Below the pieces are notes generated by a model, which ran no database searches, was not told where the DNA came from, and saw only the letters and a program-made list of their open reading frames with translations. The translations under genes and the position numbers were made by a program. A stretch of 64,000 bases of DNA from an uncultured Candidatus Saccharibacteria bacterium (GTDB lineage Bacteria > Patescibacteriota > Saccharimonadia > Saccharimonadales > Saccharimonadaceae): assembly GCA_927910745.1 (NCBI GenBank), contig CAKMNX010000028.1, forward strand, positions 1 through 64,000. Reading direction: 5' to 3'. This document shows positions 1-8,339 of the stretch, piece after piece (the stretch's first letter is position 1; every line of letters begins with the position of its first letter).

Positions 1-1
1 G

Positions 2-1465
2 GGTAACCATGATGGTTATATTTGGCAGTGGCTTAATCGTCAACCTATAAGAGCGCGAGAGTTTAATGGCCGAACTCGAGCGCAGTTAGAGCGCGCCAAT
101 ATAGACAAGCGTGCTGTCAGTCGCTTGATGAACTCCATGCAAGATTTTCTCTACTACACATGGAATGATCAACAAGTATTTGTGAGTCATGCGGGAATGA
201 GTAATCTACCGGAGAGTCCTTTGCTGCTTGCCAGCCAGCAGTATATTCGTGGTGTGGGGCGCTATGAGCAGGTTGGTGCTATTGACGATGCTTTTGTTGC
301 TCACACCTCTGATAATGTCTATCAAGTGCATGGTCATCGCAACGCTCAGAATTATCCAGCGCAATATAATCAGCGGTGCTTTAATCTCGAGGGCAAAGTG
401 GAGTTTGGTGGCACACTACGGGTTGCGCAGCTTGCCGAGAAGGGCTGGTCGGTCGTTGAGATAAGCAACCAATCGGCTGAAGGTCTCCTTCACCCAGAAA
501 ACGCACCGCTCATCCATAGCTTGCGCACTAATAAGCTAATTAGCGAGCGGTCACTGCCAGGCAATATTAGCTCATTTCACTTTAAACCAAAGGTGTTTTA
601 TGACAAAAAATGGACAGCGCAAACAGTGCGAGCCCGTGGATTATTTATGAATACACTCACAAATGAGATTGTGATTCGTGCCTATGATAAATTCTTCAAT
701 ATTGGTGAGCGACGAGAAACTGAATTTGCTGCACTCAAAGATCAACTTGTCTTTCCAGTGCGCGCCTGGGTGAAGGAGAATGGCTACCTTGGCTTGGTAG
801 GCTATGATGCGACACTGGGTGACCTCGTCTTTGCGTCGAAAACAACGACGGAGAGTGATTTTGCCGGATGGTTTCGCCGCTTGTTTTTGCAGCGTTATGG
901 CAAACACGTCGATGAAATTCGCCAGTATCTTGCAGAGCACAATGTATGTTTGGTCTGCGAGGTGATACTCCCGACAGAGGACCCACACATTATTGAGTAT
1001 ACACAAGACCGGATTGTTTTGCTCGATATAGTGCATCGTCAGGCGAAATTTGCCGCTGTTGACCAAGTTGAGCGTGAGCGATTTGCGGCTATGTTTGGTA
1101 TGGAAACCAAGCGGCTTGCGGCGACGCTCCAGACGTGGGAGGAGTTTGCGACGTGGTATGAGCAGGTGCAGGGGCTTGACTATTTGTATGACGGTGTACC
1201 AATCGAGGGCTTTGTAATAGAGGATGCTCAGCATTGGCAGGTCAAAGCAAAACTCGATTATTACTCATTTTGGAAGCGGATGCGTGGTGTGCTTGATGGA
1301 CTTAAGGCGGGCCGTAGTCCAAAGCGTGCCGCTGCCTACCCGCACCCCGAGTACGCAGCGCGCGTCATTGCCTATATGCAGGGCATCCCTATTGACGCAT
1401 TGGCCCAGATGTCTATTATCGATGTTCGTCGTCGCTGGCAGCGAGAGCAAGAAAAAGCCGTATAG
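2..1465 (+). CDS. Metallophosphatase-RNA ligase fusion (Pnkp-like phosphatase + T4 Rnl1-like ligase), 5' partial
   Basis: The reading frame is open from the window edge, so the gene begins upstream; 487 residues are visible. The first four residues are GNHD, a metal-binding motif of calcineurin-type phosphoesterases, followed by SHAG and HGHR motifs within about the first 110 residues. The rest matches an RNA ligase of the T4 Rnl1 type: nucleotidyl-lysine motif KENG near residue 258, then an SK..S motif Ia, a motif IIIa segment (CEVILP), EGFV near 402 (motif IV) and KAK near 415 (motif V). The expected role is healing and sealing of broken RNA: the phosphatase would process the 3' end and the ligase would join it. 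A 5' kinase domain, as in bacterial Pnkp, could lie upstream out of view. Family assignment is confident; the physiological substrate is unknown. Confidence 0.8.
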   Translation, partial: GNHDGYIWQWLNRQPIRAREFNGRTRAQLERANIDKRAVSRLMNSMQDFLYYTWNDQQVFVSHAGMSNLPESPLLLASQQYIRGVGRYEQVGAIDDAFVAHTSDNVYQVHGHRNAQNYPAQYNQRCFNLEGKVEFGGTLRVAQLAEKGWSVVEISNQSAEGLLHPENAPLIHSLRTNKLISERSLPGNISSFHFKPKVFYDKKWTAQTVRARGLFMNTLTNEIVIRAYDKFFNIGERRETEFAALKDQLVFPVRAWVKENGYLGLVGYDATLGDLVFASKTTTESDFAGWFRRLFLQRYGKHVDEIRQYLAEHNVCLVCEVILPTEDPHIIEYTQDRIVLLDIVHRQAKFAAVDQVERERFAAMFGMETKRLAATLQTWEEFATWYEQVQGLDYLYDGVPIEGFVIEDAQHWQVKAKLDYYSFWKRMRGVLDGLKAGRSPKRAAAYPHPEYAARVIAYMQGIPIDALAQMSIIDVRRRWQREQEKAV

Positions 1466-1492
1466 TCGTATTACCAACCCTACCCTTCGCGG

Positions 1493-1504
1493 TATAATAG
1501 AAGC
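1493..1504 (+). promoter_or_regulatory. -10 box of the permease operon, leaderless
   Basis: TATAAT lies at 1493-1498 and is followed by exactly 6 bases before the ATG at 1505, so transcription should begin at the start codon. No clear -35 is seen. Confidence 0.6.
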
Positions 1505-2497
1505 ATGAAAATGATTCGTTGGCTGGCAAAGCGGTGGCGCCGCGTTGCGGTAGTGGCTGGGGTGCTCGTTGGGCTGGCTGCACTTCGCCTTGTATCGGCA
1601 CAAACAGGGCAGTGGTCGCTACCTGATCGATTGCAAGACTGGATAACGCTGAGCTTGAGCGTGATGATCGAGGCACTGCCATTCGTCATGCTGGGGATCT
1701 GCATTGCAATTATAGTGCAGGTGTGGCTGCCGGCTGAGCGCTTGCTTACCTATCTGCCGCAGCAGCCATTATTACGCCGAGCTTGTTTGTCGCTCCTTGG
1801 TATTGCGCTGCCAGTCTGTGAGTGTGGCAATGTCCCCTTAGCTCGTGGCCTGTTAGCAAAAGGGCTCACGCCTAGTGAGTCTCTCGTGTTTTTGCTTGCT
1901 GCACCAATCCTCAACCCAGTGACAATCATCACAACGCAGCAAGCATTCGCTGGCGATATGACCATTCTCTGGGCGCGAGTGTTTGGTGGCTTCGCTATTG
2001 CTAATCTTGTTGGCTGGGTCTATGCACGTCGCCCGGCGGAGGAGTTGTTGACCAATACGTTTGTTGCTTCGTGCCAGGCAGATCATGTGCAGCAGAGCAA
2101 GCGAGTAGCAAGCCTTGCGATATTTCGACGTGAGGTGCAGGCGATGCTACCAGCCTTGGTAGTTGGTGCAGGGCTCGCGGGTCTTGTGCAAGTGCTGGTG
2201 TCGCGCGAGGTATTGGTATCGCTGGGGAGCCAGCCAGTATGGTCGGTAATTGCAATGGTGGCACTGGCATTTATCGTCTCAATTTGCTCTAATGTTGATG
2301 CGTTCTTTGCTTTGGCATTTCGCCAGACCTTTATGACCGGGGCGCTTGTAAGTTTCTTGACCTTTGGCCCAATGATCGATATCAAGGTGCTGAGCTTGCT
2401 GCGCACGACATATCGGCCAAGTGTGCTGTTTCAGGTGAGTGCACTCGTTGGACTGGCATCGATAACATTGGGATTGGTGGTGAATTATGCGTTTTAG
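1505..2497 (+). CDS. Predicted permease, DUF318/UPF0718 (YcgR/YraQ-like)
   Basis: A 330-residue polytopic membrane protein with about eight hydrophobic segments. It carries the family signature of two related halves with polar motifs inside the membrane: CECGN with PLARGL and LAAPILNPVT in the first half, CSNVD and a glycine/proline motif near FGPMID in the second. The family (COG0701) is thought to transport metal or metalloid-linked substrates, but the substrate here is not known. It heads an operon: the stop overlaps the next start by 11 bp, and the next gene is the classic YcgQ partner. This pairing is conserved across bacteria and implies a joint membrane complex. The ATG at 1505 is supported by the adjacent -10 box. 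Confidence 0.8.
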   Translation: MKMIRWLAKRWRRVAVVAGVLVGLAALRLVSAQTGQWSLPDRLQDWITLSLSVMIEALPFVMLGICIAIIVQVWLPAERLLTYLPQQPLLRRACLSLLGIALPVCECGNVPLARGLLAKGLTPSESLVFLLAAPILNPVTIITTQQAFAGDMTILWARVFGGFAIANLVGWVYARRPAEELLTNTFVASCQADHVQQSKRVASLAIFRREVQAMLPALVVGAGLAGLVQVLVSREVLVSLGSQPVWSVIAMVALAFIVSICSNVDAFFALAFRQTFMTGALVSFLTFGPMIDIKVLSLLRTTYRPSVLFQVSALVGLASITLGLVVNYAF

Positions 2498-3239
2498 GCT
2501 ATTCTTGTCCCGAGTTGCACAGCAACAAGGTATACTACTCCTTTTTGTCATTGCCGTGGCGACGCTGTGGCTAGCTGCGACTGGTCATTTGACACTCTAT
2601 ATTCATCAGCGGTATATCGTCTTTACGACTGGTATGGCAGTGGTTGCTCTTGTGATGGCGAGTGCGAGTGTTATTACGCAATCACGTGCCCACCAGCAGA
2701 CACACTTCGTTTGGTGGCGTCGCGCTACCGCGTGTGTGATGGTGTGTATGGTCGCAGGCATGGCGCTACTTGTCCCACCGACAGCACTAACGACAACAAC
2801 TGCCACGCAGCGTGGCATCAACAAAGGGGCGGTAACTCAGCTATCTGCAGACAAGCTATCGCAAGCATCTATCTTTGCTCAGCGAGATTATTCGCACCTC
2901 ACGATCAAAGAATGGGCAGGGTTACTCGCGCAAACGCATGACAGCGCATTTTATCGTGGCAAGACAGTCAACTTGACAGGGTTCGTTACGCCAGATACAG
3001 CGGATTCGCAAATTTTTTATGTATCTCGATTTGTCGTGACGTGTTGTGCGGTCGATGCACAGGCGGTTGGCGTGCCAGTCTATGCACCTGGGTGGCGTGA
3101 GCGCTACCAGCCTAATAGTTGGGTAACGGTGACGGGTGACTTTGCCGCGCATCCACAGCAACATCGTCAGCAGCCGATTGTCATCATGCCGCGTTCGGTT
3201 ACGTTAACCACCCAGCCAAAGGAGCCCTATGAATACTAA
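2487..3239 (+). CDS. TIGR03943/UPF0703 (YcgQ-like) membrane protein
   Basis: A 250-residue protein with two to three N-terminal membrane segments and a soluble C-terminal domain. The segment FVVTCCAVDAQAVGVPVY (near residue 180) is the hallmark of the YcgQ family; the paired cysteines suggest a metal or redox site. It is the partner of the preceding permease, overlaps it by 11 bp, and overlaps the next gene by 11 bp, so the three are probably translationally coupled. Function beyond association with the permease is unknown in the family. Confidence 0.8.
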   Translation: MRFRLFLSRVAQQQGILLLFVIAVATLWLAATGHLTLYIHQRYIVFTTGMAVVALVMASASVITQSRAHQQTHFVWWRRATACVMVCMVAGMALLVPPTALTTTTATQRGINKGAVTQLSADKLSQASIFAQRDYSHLTIKEWAGLLAQTHDSAFYRGKTVNLTGFVTPDTADSQIFYVSRFVVTCCAVDAQAVGVPVYAPGWRERYQPNSWVTVTGDFAAHPQQHRQQPIVIMPRSVTLTTQPKEPYEY

Positions 3240-4572
3240 AAGCTGGCGGTGGGTGCGCCAGCGATGGCGATTTTTGCTTGTTACGATTGGATTATTAATT
3301 ACACTGAGTATGCTCACGGTCCTGAGCTATCAACAGGGCCCACGCTTGCGTCATGCAGTGCTGGCAGACGATCCGAATACAGGCTACCAGACAGTGCAAT
3401 TGCAGTTTAATCAGCCAGTCAAGCCGGTTGAAGCTCGTGTAATACGAATCTCGCCGCACGCAGACTTTACTGTTACAACAAACAACGCAACTGTGACGAT
3501 TCAGTTCCAACATCGTTTGCGAAGTAACTCGCAGTATCACGTGGCGATCGATCAGGTAACTAACGCCTATACCCAGCAGCTCGCAGCAGCCAGTTACCGC
3601 TTTGATACGCCACCAGCACAGCTCTATTATCTCAAGCACCGCGATCTCACAGAGACAAAAGCAGAATTCTACGTCGCACAAGCGACAGATGCTATCGTGC
3701 AGATGAATCTGGTAACAAAGCATGAGAAAACACTCTATCAAGCAGCACAAATTGTCGAATACGCAGTGGTGGGTTCTCGCATCGTTGTCCACACAATGAA
3801 TGATTCGAGAATTAGTGAATTGCATCAGGTTGATACAAAAAACGGTACCGTATCGCCACTGCCTTTGCTCGGCAAAGGTACAGTGTCTCGCTTGCGAGCG
3901 ATGGACAATGGGACGGTAGGATATCTCTTTGCAAAGGCGGATAACAAAGACAAAACTAACAATCTCATCGTGCATGATATTGCAGCGCAGCGCCACCACA
4001 CTATACTCGGTCTTAATGGACAGCCATTACCAGTGTATGATTGGCGCCCAGTATCACGTGGTGCAGCAGTTGTGGTGCGAACTCGCGGTGATGATGTACT
4101 GCTTATTGACCCGACTGGCAAGCACGCTATGCAGCCGCTTGGGCAGGCAGCAGTGCTTGGCGATGTATCATATGATGGCAAGAATATTATCATGATGAAA
4201 ACAGGTGAGGGGTATTTTGCATTCAACCTAGAAAATAGCAAAAAATCGCCCATTACTCACCAACAAGGAAATGACGTCATATCATTAGCTGCATTCTTAC
4301 ATACCCACAGTGGCTATGCTATGGAGATAACGAGTGTTAATAAGCAGCACATCCTGCAGCGTCAAACAATACTCACCTACCCAGCCAAACAAGTGATTCA
4401 CCGGACAACACCACCGGCGTATACAACAAATATCACTGTATCACCAAACGATCAGTATACCGCCATTGAGCAAAAAAGCACTGCTGATAGCTCCACCAAA
4501 ACGCACATTATCGATAATAAAATTGGCCGTATGGTGCACACACTCGATGGTAAAGCAGTGGTTTGGCTATAA
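3229..4572 (+). CDS. Membrane-anchored extracytoplasmic protein with Ig-like domain
   Basis: A 447-residue protein with a single N-terminal membrane anchor (about residues 14-32) preceded by Arg/Trp-rich positive residues. Residues about 45-125 resemble a bacterial Ig-like (Big_5 type) domain: a short strand pattern with 'F.QPVKP' and 'L.SNS.Y.V.I'. The remainder is beta-rich and repetitive in pattern, perhaps a propeller-like fold, without recognised catalytic residues. It is the last gene of the permease operon and overlaps the preceding frame by 11 bp. It could be an extracellular accessory or sensor of the transporter; this is inference from context only. Confidence 0.6.
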   Translation: MNTKSWRWVRQRWRFLLVTIGLLITLSMLTVLSYQQGPRLRHAVLADDPNTGYQTVQLQFNQPVKPVEARVIRISPHADFTVTTNNATVTIQFQHRLRSNSQYHVAIDQVTNAYTQQLAAASYRFDTPPAQLYYLKHRDLTETKAEFYVAQATDAIVQMNLVTKHEKTLYQAAQIVEYAVVGSRIVVHTMNDSRISELHQVDTKNGTVSPLPLLGKGTVSRLRAMDNGTVGYLFAKADNKDKTNNLIVHDIAAQRHHTILGLNGQPLPVYDWRPVSRGAAVVVRTRGDDVLLIDPTGKHAMQPLGQAAVLGDVSYDGKNIIMMKTGEGYFAFNLENSKKSPITHQQGNDVISLAAFLHTHSGYAMEITSVNKQHILQRQTILTYPAKQVIHRTTPPAYTTNITVSPNDQYTAIEQKSTADSSTKTHIIDNKIGRMVHTLDGKAVVWL

Positions 4573-4678
4573 AGCAGGTGATAGAGTCTGAAGTGACTCC
4601 AGTCTGTATCTTGAGAGCGGGAATCGCATCTATGCCACACAACGACAATACGTAATTAGTGTTTGCACAATGTTCTGA

Positions 4679-4684
4679 TATACT
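4679..4684 (+). promoter_or_regulatory. Extended -10 box upstream of radC
   Basis: TGA-TATACT forms an extended -10. The predicted mRNA has a leader of about 27 bases with a GGGAG Shine-Dalgarno site at 4704-4708. Confidence 0.5.
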
Positions 4685-4717
4685 ATAAAAGATATAGCAT
4701 AAAGGGAGATGATGCCA

Positions 4718-5371
4718 ATGCGAATGCGTGACAGACGACCAAGTGACCGCCCGCGGGAGAAACTTGCGCGGGATGGAGCAGCTCGCCTAAGTGACCTCGA
4801 GCTCCTTATGGCAATTATTGGCAGTGGTAATGCACAAGCTGACGTTGGCAAAATTGCGCGCTGTGTGCTTAAAGCCTTACGCACACATGGAGGTGACCTA
4901 ACTCATGAGGAGCTCTCCAAGATAACTGGCCTTGGTGCGGCTAAGGTGACAGTGATTCTCGCGAATTTTGAGCTTGCGCGGCGCTACCTACTCAAAAGTG
5001 ACCAGCCTATCATTGATGAACCAAGCAAAGCAGCAGAGCAACTCACTGATATTCGCGACAAACGGCAGGAGTATTTTGTCTGTTTAACGCTCGATGGAGC
5101 ACATCGCTTGATTGCTAAACGCACGATTACCATTGGCACACTAACTGCTAGCCTGGTGCACCCACGAGAAGTCTTTACAGATGCAATTGCCGACCGAGCA
5201 GCAGGGATTATTGTGGCGCATAATCATCCTAGTGGGCAGCTTATCGCAAGTCAGGCTGATCGAGAGACAACGCAGCGCCTCGCCGAGGCAGGTAATCTGC
5301 TTGGTATCCAGCTACTCGACCATCTTATCGTTACGAAACACGACTATATATCGATCATCACCGAAACATAA
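4718..5371 (+). CDS. radC: RadC-like JAB/MPN domain protein
   Basis: A protein of about 217 residues with the RadC layout: an N-terminal RPREKL motif, a helix-hairpin-helix segment (ITGLGAAKV), and a C-terminal JAB/MPN domain with the metal motif HNHPSG followed by D nine residues later. RadC proteins occur widely in bacteria; a role in DNA repair has been proposed but the true activity is unsettled. Several in-frame ATGs exist (4709, 4712, 4718). 4718 has the best spacing, 9 bases, from the GGGAG site. It is transcribed alone, just upstream of the CIRCE-controlled dnaJ. Confidence 0.85.
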   Translation: MRMRDRRPSDRPREKLARDGAARLSDLELLMAIIGSGNAQADVGKIARCVLKALRTHGGDLTHEELSKITGLGAAKVTVILANFELARRYLLKSDQPIIDEPSKAAEQLTDIRDKRQEYFVCLTLDGAHRLIAKRTITIGTLTASLVHPREVFTDAIADRAAGIIVAHNHPSGQLIASQADRETTQRLAEAGNLLGIQLLDHLIVTKHDYISIITET

Positions 5372-5382
5372 GGAATGACCTG

Positions 5383-5409
5383 TTAGCACTCTTGCAATTA
5401 GAGTGCCAA
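5383..5409 (+). promoter_or_regulatory. CIRCE operator (HrcA binding site)
   Basis: TTAGCACTC, a 9-base spacer, then GAGTGCCAA: the canonical CIRCE inverted repeat with a single mismatch in the right arm. It overlaps the dnaJ promoter, so HrcA binding should block dnaJ transcription under non-stress conditions. No hrcA gene is present in the window. Confidence 0.9.
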
Positions 5410-5420
5410 TTGGCTATACT
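5392..5420 (+). promoter_or_regulatory. dnaJ promoter inside the CIRCE element
   Basis: The -35 TTGCAA lies in the CIRCE spacer; 17 bp later comes the -10 TATACT at 5415-5420. Only 9 bases separate the -10 from the dnaJ ATG, giving a leader of about 3 bases. Confidence 0.75.
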
Positions 5421-5429
5421 AGGACAGAT

Positions 5430-6551
5430 ATGGCGAAGCGAGATTATTATGAGGTGCTTGGTGTTGCCAAAAGCGCCAGCGATGATGACATCAAGCGGGC
5501 ATTCCGCAAATTGGCAGTGAAGTACCACCCAGATAAAGCGGGTGGGAGTGAAGAGAAATTCAAAGAAATTAATGAAGCCTATGAGGTCCTGAAGGACAAG
5601 CAAAAGCGCCAGCGCTATGACCAATTTGGCCATGCGGGCGTTGGTGGTGCTGCCAGCGGCAGCGGTGGCGGTAACCCATTCGCTGGCTTTGGCGACTTTG
5701 GCCAAGGGCAGAATATCCACTTTGATTTTGGTGATGGTGGCCTGGGAGATATCTTTGGTCAGTTCTTTGGTGGCGCTGCTGGCGGCAGTGCAAGCCAAGG
5801 CCCATCACGCGGTCGTGATGTTGAGACGAGCGTGACGCTCGAATTTGAAGAAGCGATCTTTGGCAAAGAAGTCGCTCTTGCACTAACGCTTGACGACGAA
5901 TGTGAGCATTGTCACGGCAGCACCGTCGAACCCGGCTCAAGCCTTAAGAGCTGTCCAGACTGTAAAGGCACTGGCCAGCGTGTACGGACGATGAACACAA
6001 TGTTTGGCCCCATTCAGCAGGCGGTAACGTGTGAGACGTGCCAAGGCCGGGGTCAGATTCCTGAGAAGGCCTGTACAGTCTGCCAGGGTAGCGGTGTGCA
6101 GCGCCGCGAGCAAACGATTACCGTCAAGATTCCCGCTGGTATTGATAATGGTTCGACGATTCGTCTCCGTGGTCGTGGCGAAGCTGTAGGTGGTGGCAGC
6201 AAGGGCGACCTCTATGTGCAGGTGCGAGTCAATCCACACAAGACGTTTAGCCGCGAAGGTGATGTAATTCTGAGTGAAGAGCATATTGGTATGGCAGACG
6301 CAGCGCTCGGTGCCGAGCTCGACGTTAAGACGGTCGACGGGACGATTACAATGAAGGTGCCAGCTGGTACGCAATCGGGCACTGACTTCAAGTTATCTGG
6401 TCACGGCGTGCCACACATGCGAAGCGACAAGCGTGGGCCCCATATCGTGACAGTAGTGGTCGACACCCCAACCAAACTAAACCGCCGCCAGAAGGAAATC
6501 CTCCGCGAGTTTAATGACACATTAGGGCGGAAGGGTATATTTGGGCTGTAA
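5430..6551 (+). CDS. dnaJ: Chaperone protein DnaJ
   Basis: A full-length 373-residue Hsp40 co-chaperone. In order: an N-terminal J domain with the HPD motif (YHPDK), a Gly/Phe-rich linker (about residues 70-125), a zinc-binding domain with four CxxCxGx motifs (CEHCHGS, CPDCKGT, CETCQGR, CTVCQGS), and C-terminal substrate-binding beta domains. It would stimulate DnaK ATPase activity and hand over unfolded clients; dnaK and grpE are not in this window. The start at MAKRDYYEVLGV matches the family; an in-frame codon 27 bases upstream would fall within the -10 region and is unlikely. Heat-shock control by HrcA is indicated by the CIRCE element. Confidence 0.95.
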   Translation: MAKRDYYEVLGVAKSASDDDIKRAFRKLAVKYHPDKAGGSEEKFKEINEAYEVLKDKQKRQRYDQFGHAGVGGAASGSGGGNPFAGFGDFGQGQNIHFDFGDGGLGDIFGQFFGGAAGGSASQGPSRGRDVETSVTLEFEEAIFGKEVALALTLDDECEHCHGSTVEPGSSLKSCPDCKGTGQRVRTMNTMFGPIQQAVTCETCQGRGQIPEKACTVCQGSGVQRREQTITVKIPAGIDNGSTIRLRGRGEAVGGGSKGDLYVQVRVNPHKTFSREGDVILSEEHIGMADAALGAELDVKTVDGTITMKVPAGTQSGTDFKLSGHGVPHMRSDKRGPHIVTVVVDTPTKLNRRQKEILREFNDTLGRKGIFGL

Positions 6552-6570
6552 CTCCAGGTAGGTACTGGTA

Positions 6571-6607
6571 TAGAATTAAACTCTTTATGGTGAGGAGTTT
6601 GATTCTA
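6571..6607 (+). terminator. Long hairpin after dnaJ
   Basis: A 13-bp stem with one G-T pair (6571-6583 with 6595-6607) and an 11-base loop, 19 bases past the dnaJ stop. There is no T tract after it, so it may end or protect the transcript rather than be a classic intrinsic terminator. Confidence 0.45.
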
Positions 6608-6708
6608 ACCTGTTTGCTGGGTGGTGTAACTTTGCTAGATCATTTCGAAATTCGATAACGGAAACGTGGCTTTGCTCACAGTGCTCTGCAAATATAAGAG
6701 AAAGAGTC

Positions 6709-6738
6709 TTGATTTATACGGTGGTTTATTGTTAAAAT
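6709..6738 (+). promoter_or_regulatory. Promoter of the ATP-grasp/metallopeptidase cluster
   Basis: -35 TTGATT at 6709-6714, an 18-bp spacer, -10 TAAAAT at 6733-6738, then 9 bases to the ATG at 6748. It would drive the four-gene cluster with a leader of about 3 bases. Confidence 0.6.
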
Positions 6739-6747
6739 AGCCTCACT

Positions 6748-8325
6748 ATGATGACGAGCTGTACTCTCAAGGATAGACCACTTCCATCTTATGATATGCA
6801 GGCGAAAGAAGCTCGGCGTAGCCAGAATAGCTCCGTCGATATAGATCCTGAAGTGTTCCGAGGAAAGTACCAGGAGCTTGTTGAGCGATCACCGAAAGTC
6901 ATTGAATCACTTGTTCCCGATCAAGAAAGCAAAGAAGCGGCAATTGATAGTCTTATTGCTGATACTACCACATCCTTTCAACAAGAGTATCCAGTCATTG
7001 CGGAGTATTCCGACGAAGATTATACAATCATGCAAGATACTACAGAAACGCTGATATCTATGGCCGAGTCTATGTCAGAGCCAGAGAGGACAGTCTATCT
7101 CCAGGCGATTGAGGCTCGCAAGCAAGAGGCGAACTTGATAGTAGCGATGAGGGACTATAAAGCAGCAGCAAATCCAATAGCAAGAGAAGTAGCAGCACAG
7201 CGTTTTATGGAGACAAATATTACGCTCTATGGTGAGCCAGATAAAACAACATATGAGTCATTACTCGGCGAAAAAATTGCCAACATCTTTCATAAAAAGC
7301 GCAGTCAAAGCGCCGAGATAATCTTTCAGGAGCTTCGGAATCTTCTTCCAGAAAATGTAATAGATGGTACACGTGCACAAGATCGATTTCGTCCATCTAC
7401 TGAGACTATGAGATGGATGAACGAAGTTGTTCATGGATTGTATGACAATATGCTTCGACATGTTGATAGCTATGTAGAAGCGCATAAATCGGAGCTTCAA
7501 ATAGAATCACACGATGAGACGGTTATAAAAATCCAGCCGACACACCTTCAAGATATCTTTCGGAATATCTTGACTGAGGAATTCCTTGCGTCATCCAAAG
7601 AGACTGAAGAAAGTAGCCAGACAGGTGATACACAGGGTGCACAAGCTGCGACAGACTGGGATAATACCGAGACGAGAAGTGCTGAGAAAGATACGGGTTG
7701 GAAAATTGAGGTGACAGAGGCAAAATCGATCAATGTTGATCCAGATACGAGACATATCAGAATACCCCAAGACCGAGAAGCTATGTCTGTTAATGAAGTA
7801 AAACGGCTAGTTGTGCACGAAATAGGCGTGCATGTCTTAACGCGAATGACTGGTGGTTCAACAAACCTTGAGCCGCTCGCACAGGGCTTAGCTGGTTTTA
7901 ATGATACACAAGAAGGGCTTGGGAAAGCAATGGAACACGCCCTTGAAGGAGAATATCAAGAAGCTGGTATAGATCACTATATTACTGCTGGGCTTGCCTA
8001 TTTTGACAACAAGGATTTCAAAGGTGCTTATGATGTGAAGTGGCGTCTCAAACTTCTCGAGAGCCTCAAGCCTGATCAAACACCAACACAAGCACAGATT
8101 GACAAAGCCAAGCAATGGGCAGCAAACACAACAATGCGTATCTACCGGGGTACTGATGATCTGCCACTCTTTAAGGATCTCTGCTATTACAATGGGTCGA
8201 AAGAAGTATGGGAGTATCTAGAGAAAATTTGTGGTGATGATTTGCAGCTGAGTTTATTGCTGGCTGGTAAAATTAATACCTCAAAGAAGCACCAGAGAGT
8301 CATACTTGAATCACATAGTACGTAG
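6748..8325 (+). CDS. DUF1704/MATCAP-family 'QEGLA' metallopeptidase
   Basis: A 525-residue protein. The C-terminal half carries HEIGVH at residues 357-362, an HExxxH zinc motif, and TQEGLG at 387-392 with Glu389 as probable third ligand. These are the defining motifs of DUF1704, the family that includes the eukaryotic tubulin carboxypeptidases MATCAP/TMCP. The end of the protein (RIYRGTD..LFKDLCYYNG..GKI) also fits this family. The N-terminal 330 residues are acidic and helical and I do not recognise them. No signal peptide is evident, so the protein is probably cytoplasmic. The expected activity is removal of residues from peptide or protein C-termini. It is followed after 14 bp by an ATP-grasp ligase, suggesting an opposing add/remove cycle. 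Confidence 0.75.
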   Translation: MMTSCTLKDRPLPSYDMQAKEARRSQNSSVDIDPEVFRGKYQELVERSPKVIESLVPDQESKEAAIDSLIADTTTSFQQEYPVIAEYSDEDYTIMQDTTETLISMAESMSEPERTVYLQAIEARKQEANLIVAMRDYKAAANPIAREVAAQRFMETNITLYGEPDKTTYESLLGEKIANIFHKKRSQSAEIIFQELRNLLPENVIDGTRAQDRFRPSTETMRWMNEVVHGLYDNMLRHVDSYVEAHKSELQIESHDETVIKIQPTHLQDIFRNILTEEFLASSKETEESSQTGDTQGAQAATDWDNTETRSAEKDTGWKIEVTEAKSINVDPDTRHIRIPQDREAMSVNEVKRLVVHEIGVHVLTRMTGGSTNLEPLAQGLAGFNDTQEGLGKAMEHALEGEYQEAGIDHYITAGLAYFDNKDFKGAYDVKWRLKLLESLKPDQTPTQAQIDKAKQWAANTTMRIYRGTDDLPLFKDLCYYNGSKEVWEYLEKICGDDLQLSLLLAGKINTSKKHQRVILESHST

Positions 8326-8339
8326 ACTAAATACAAGCA

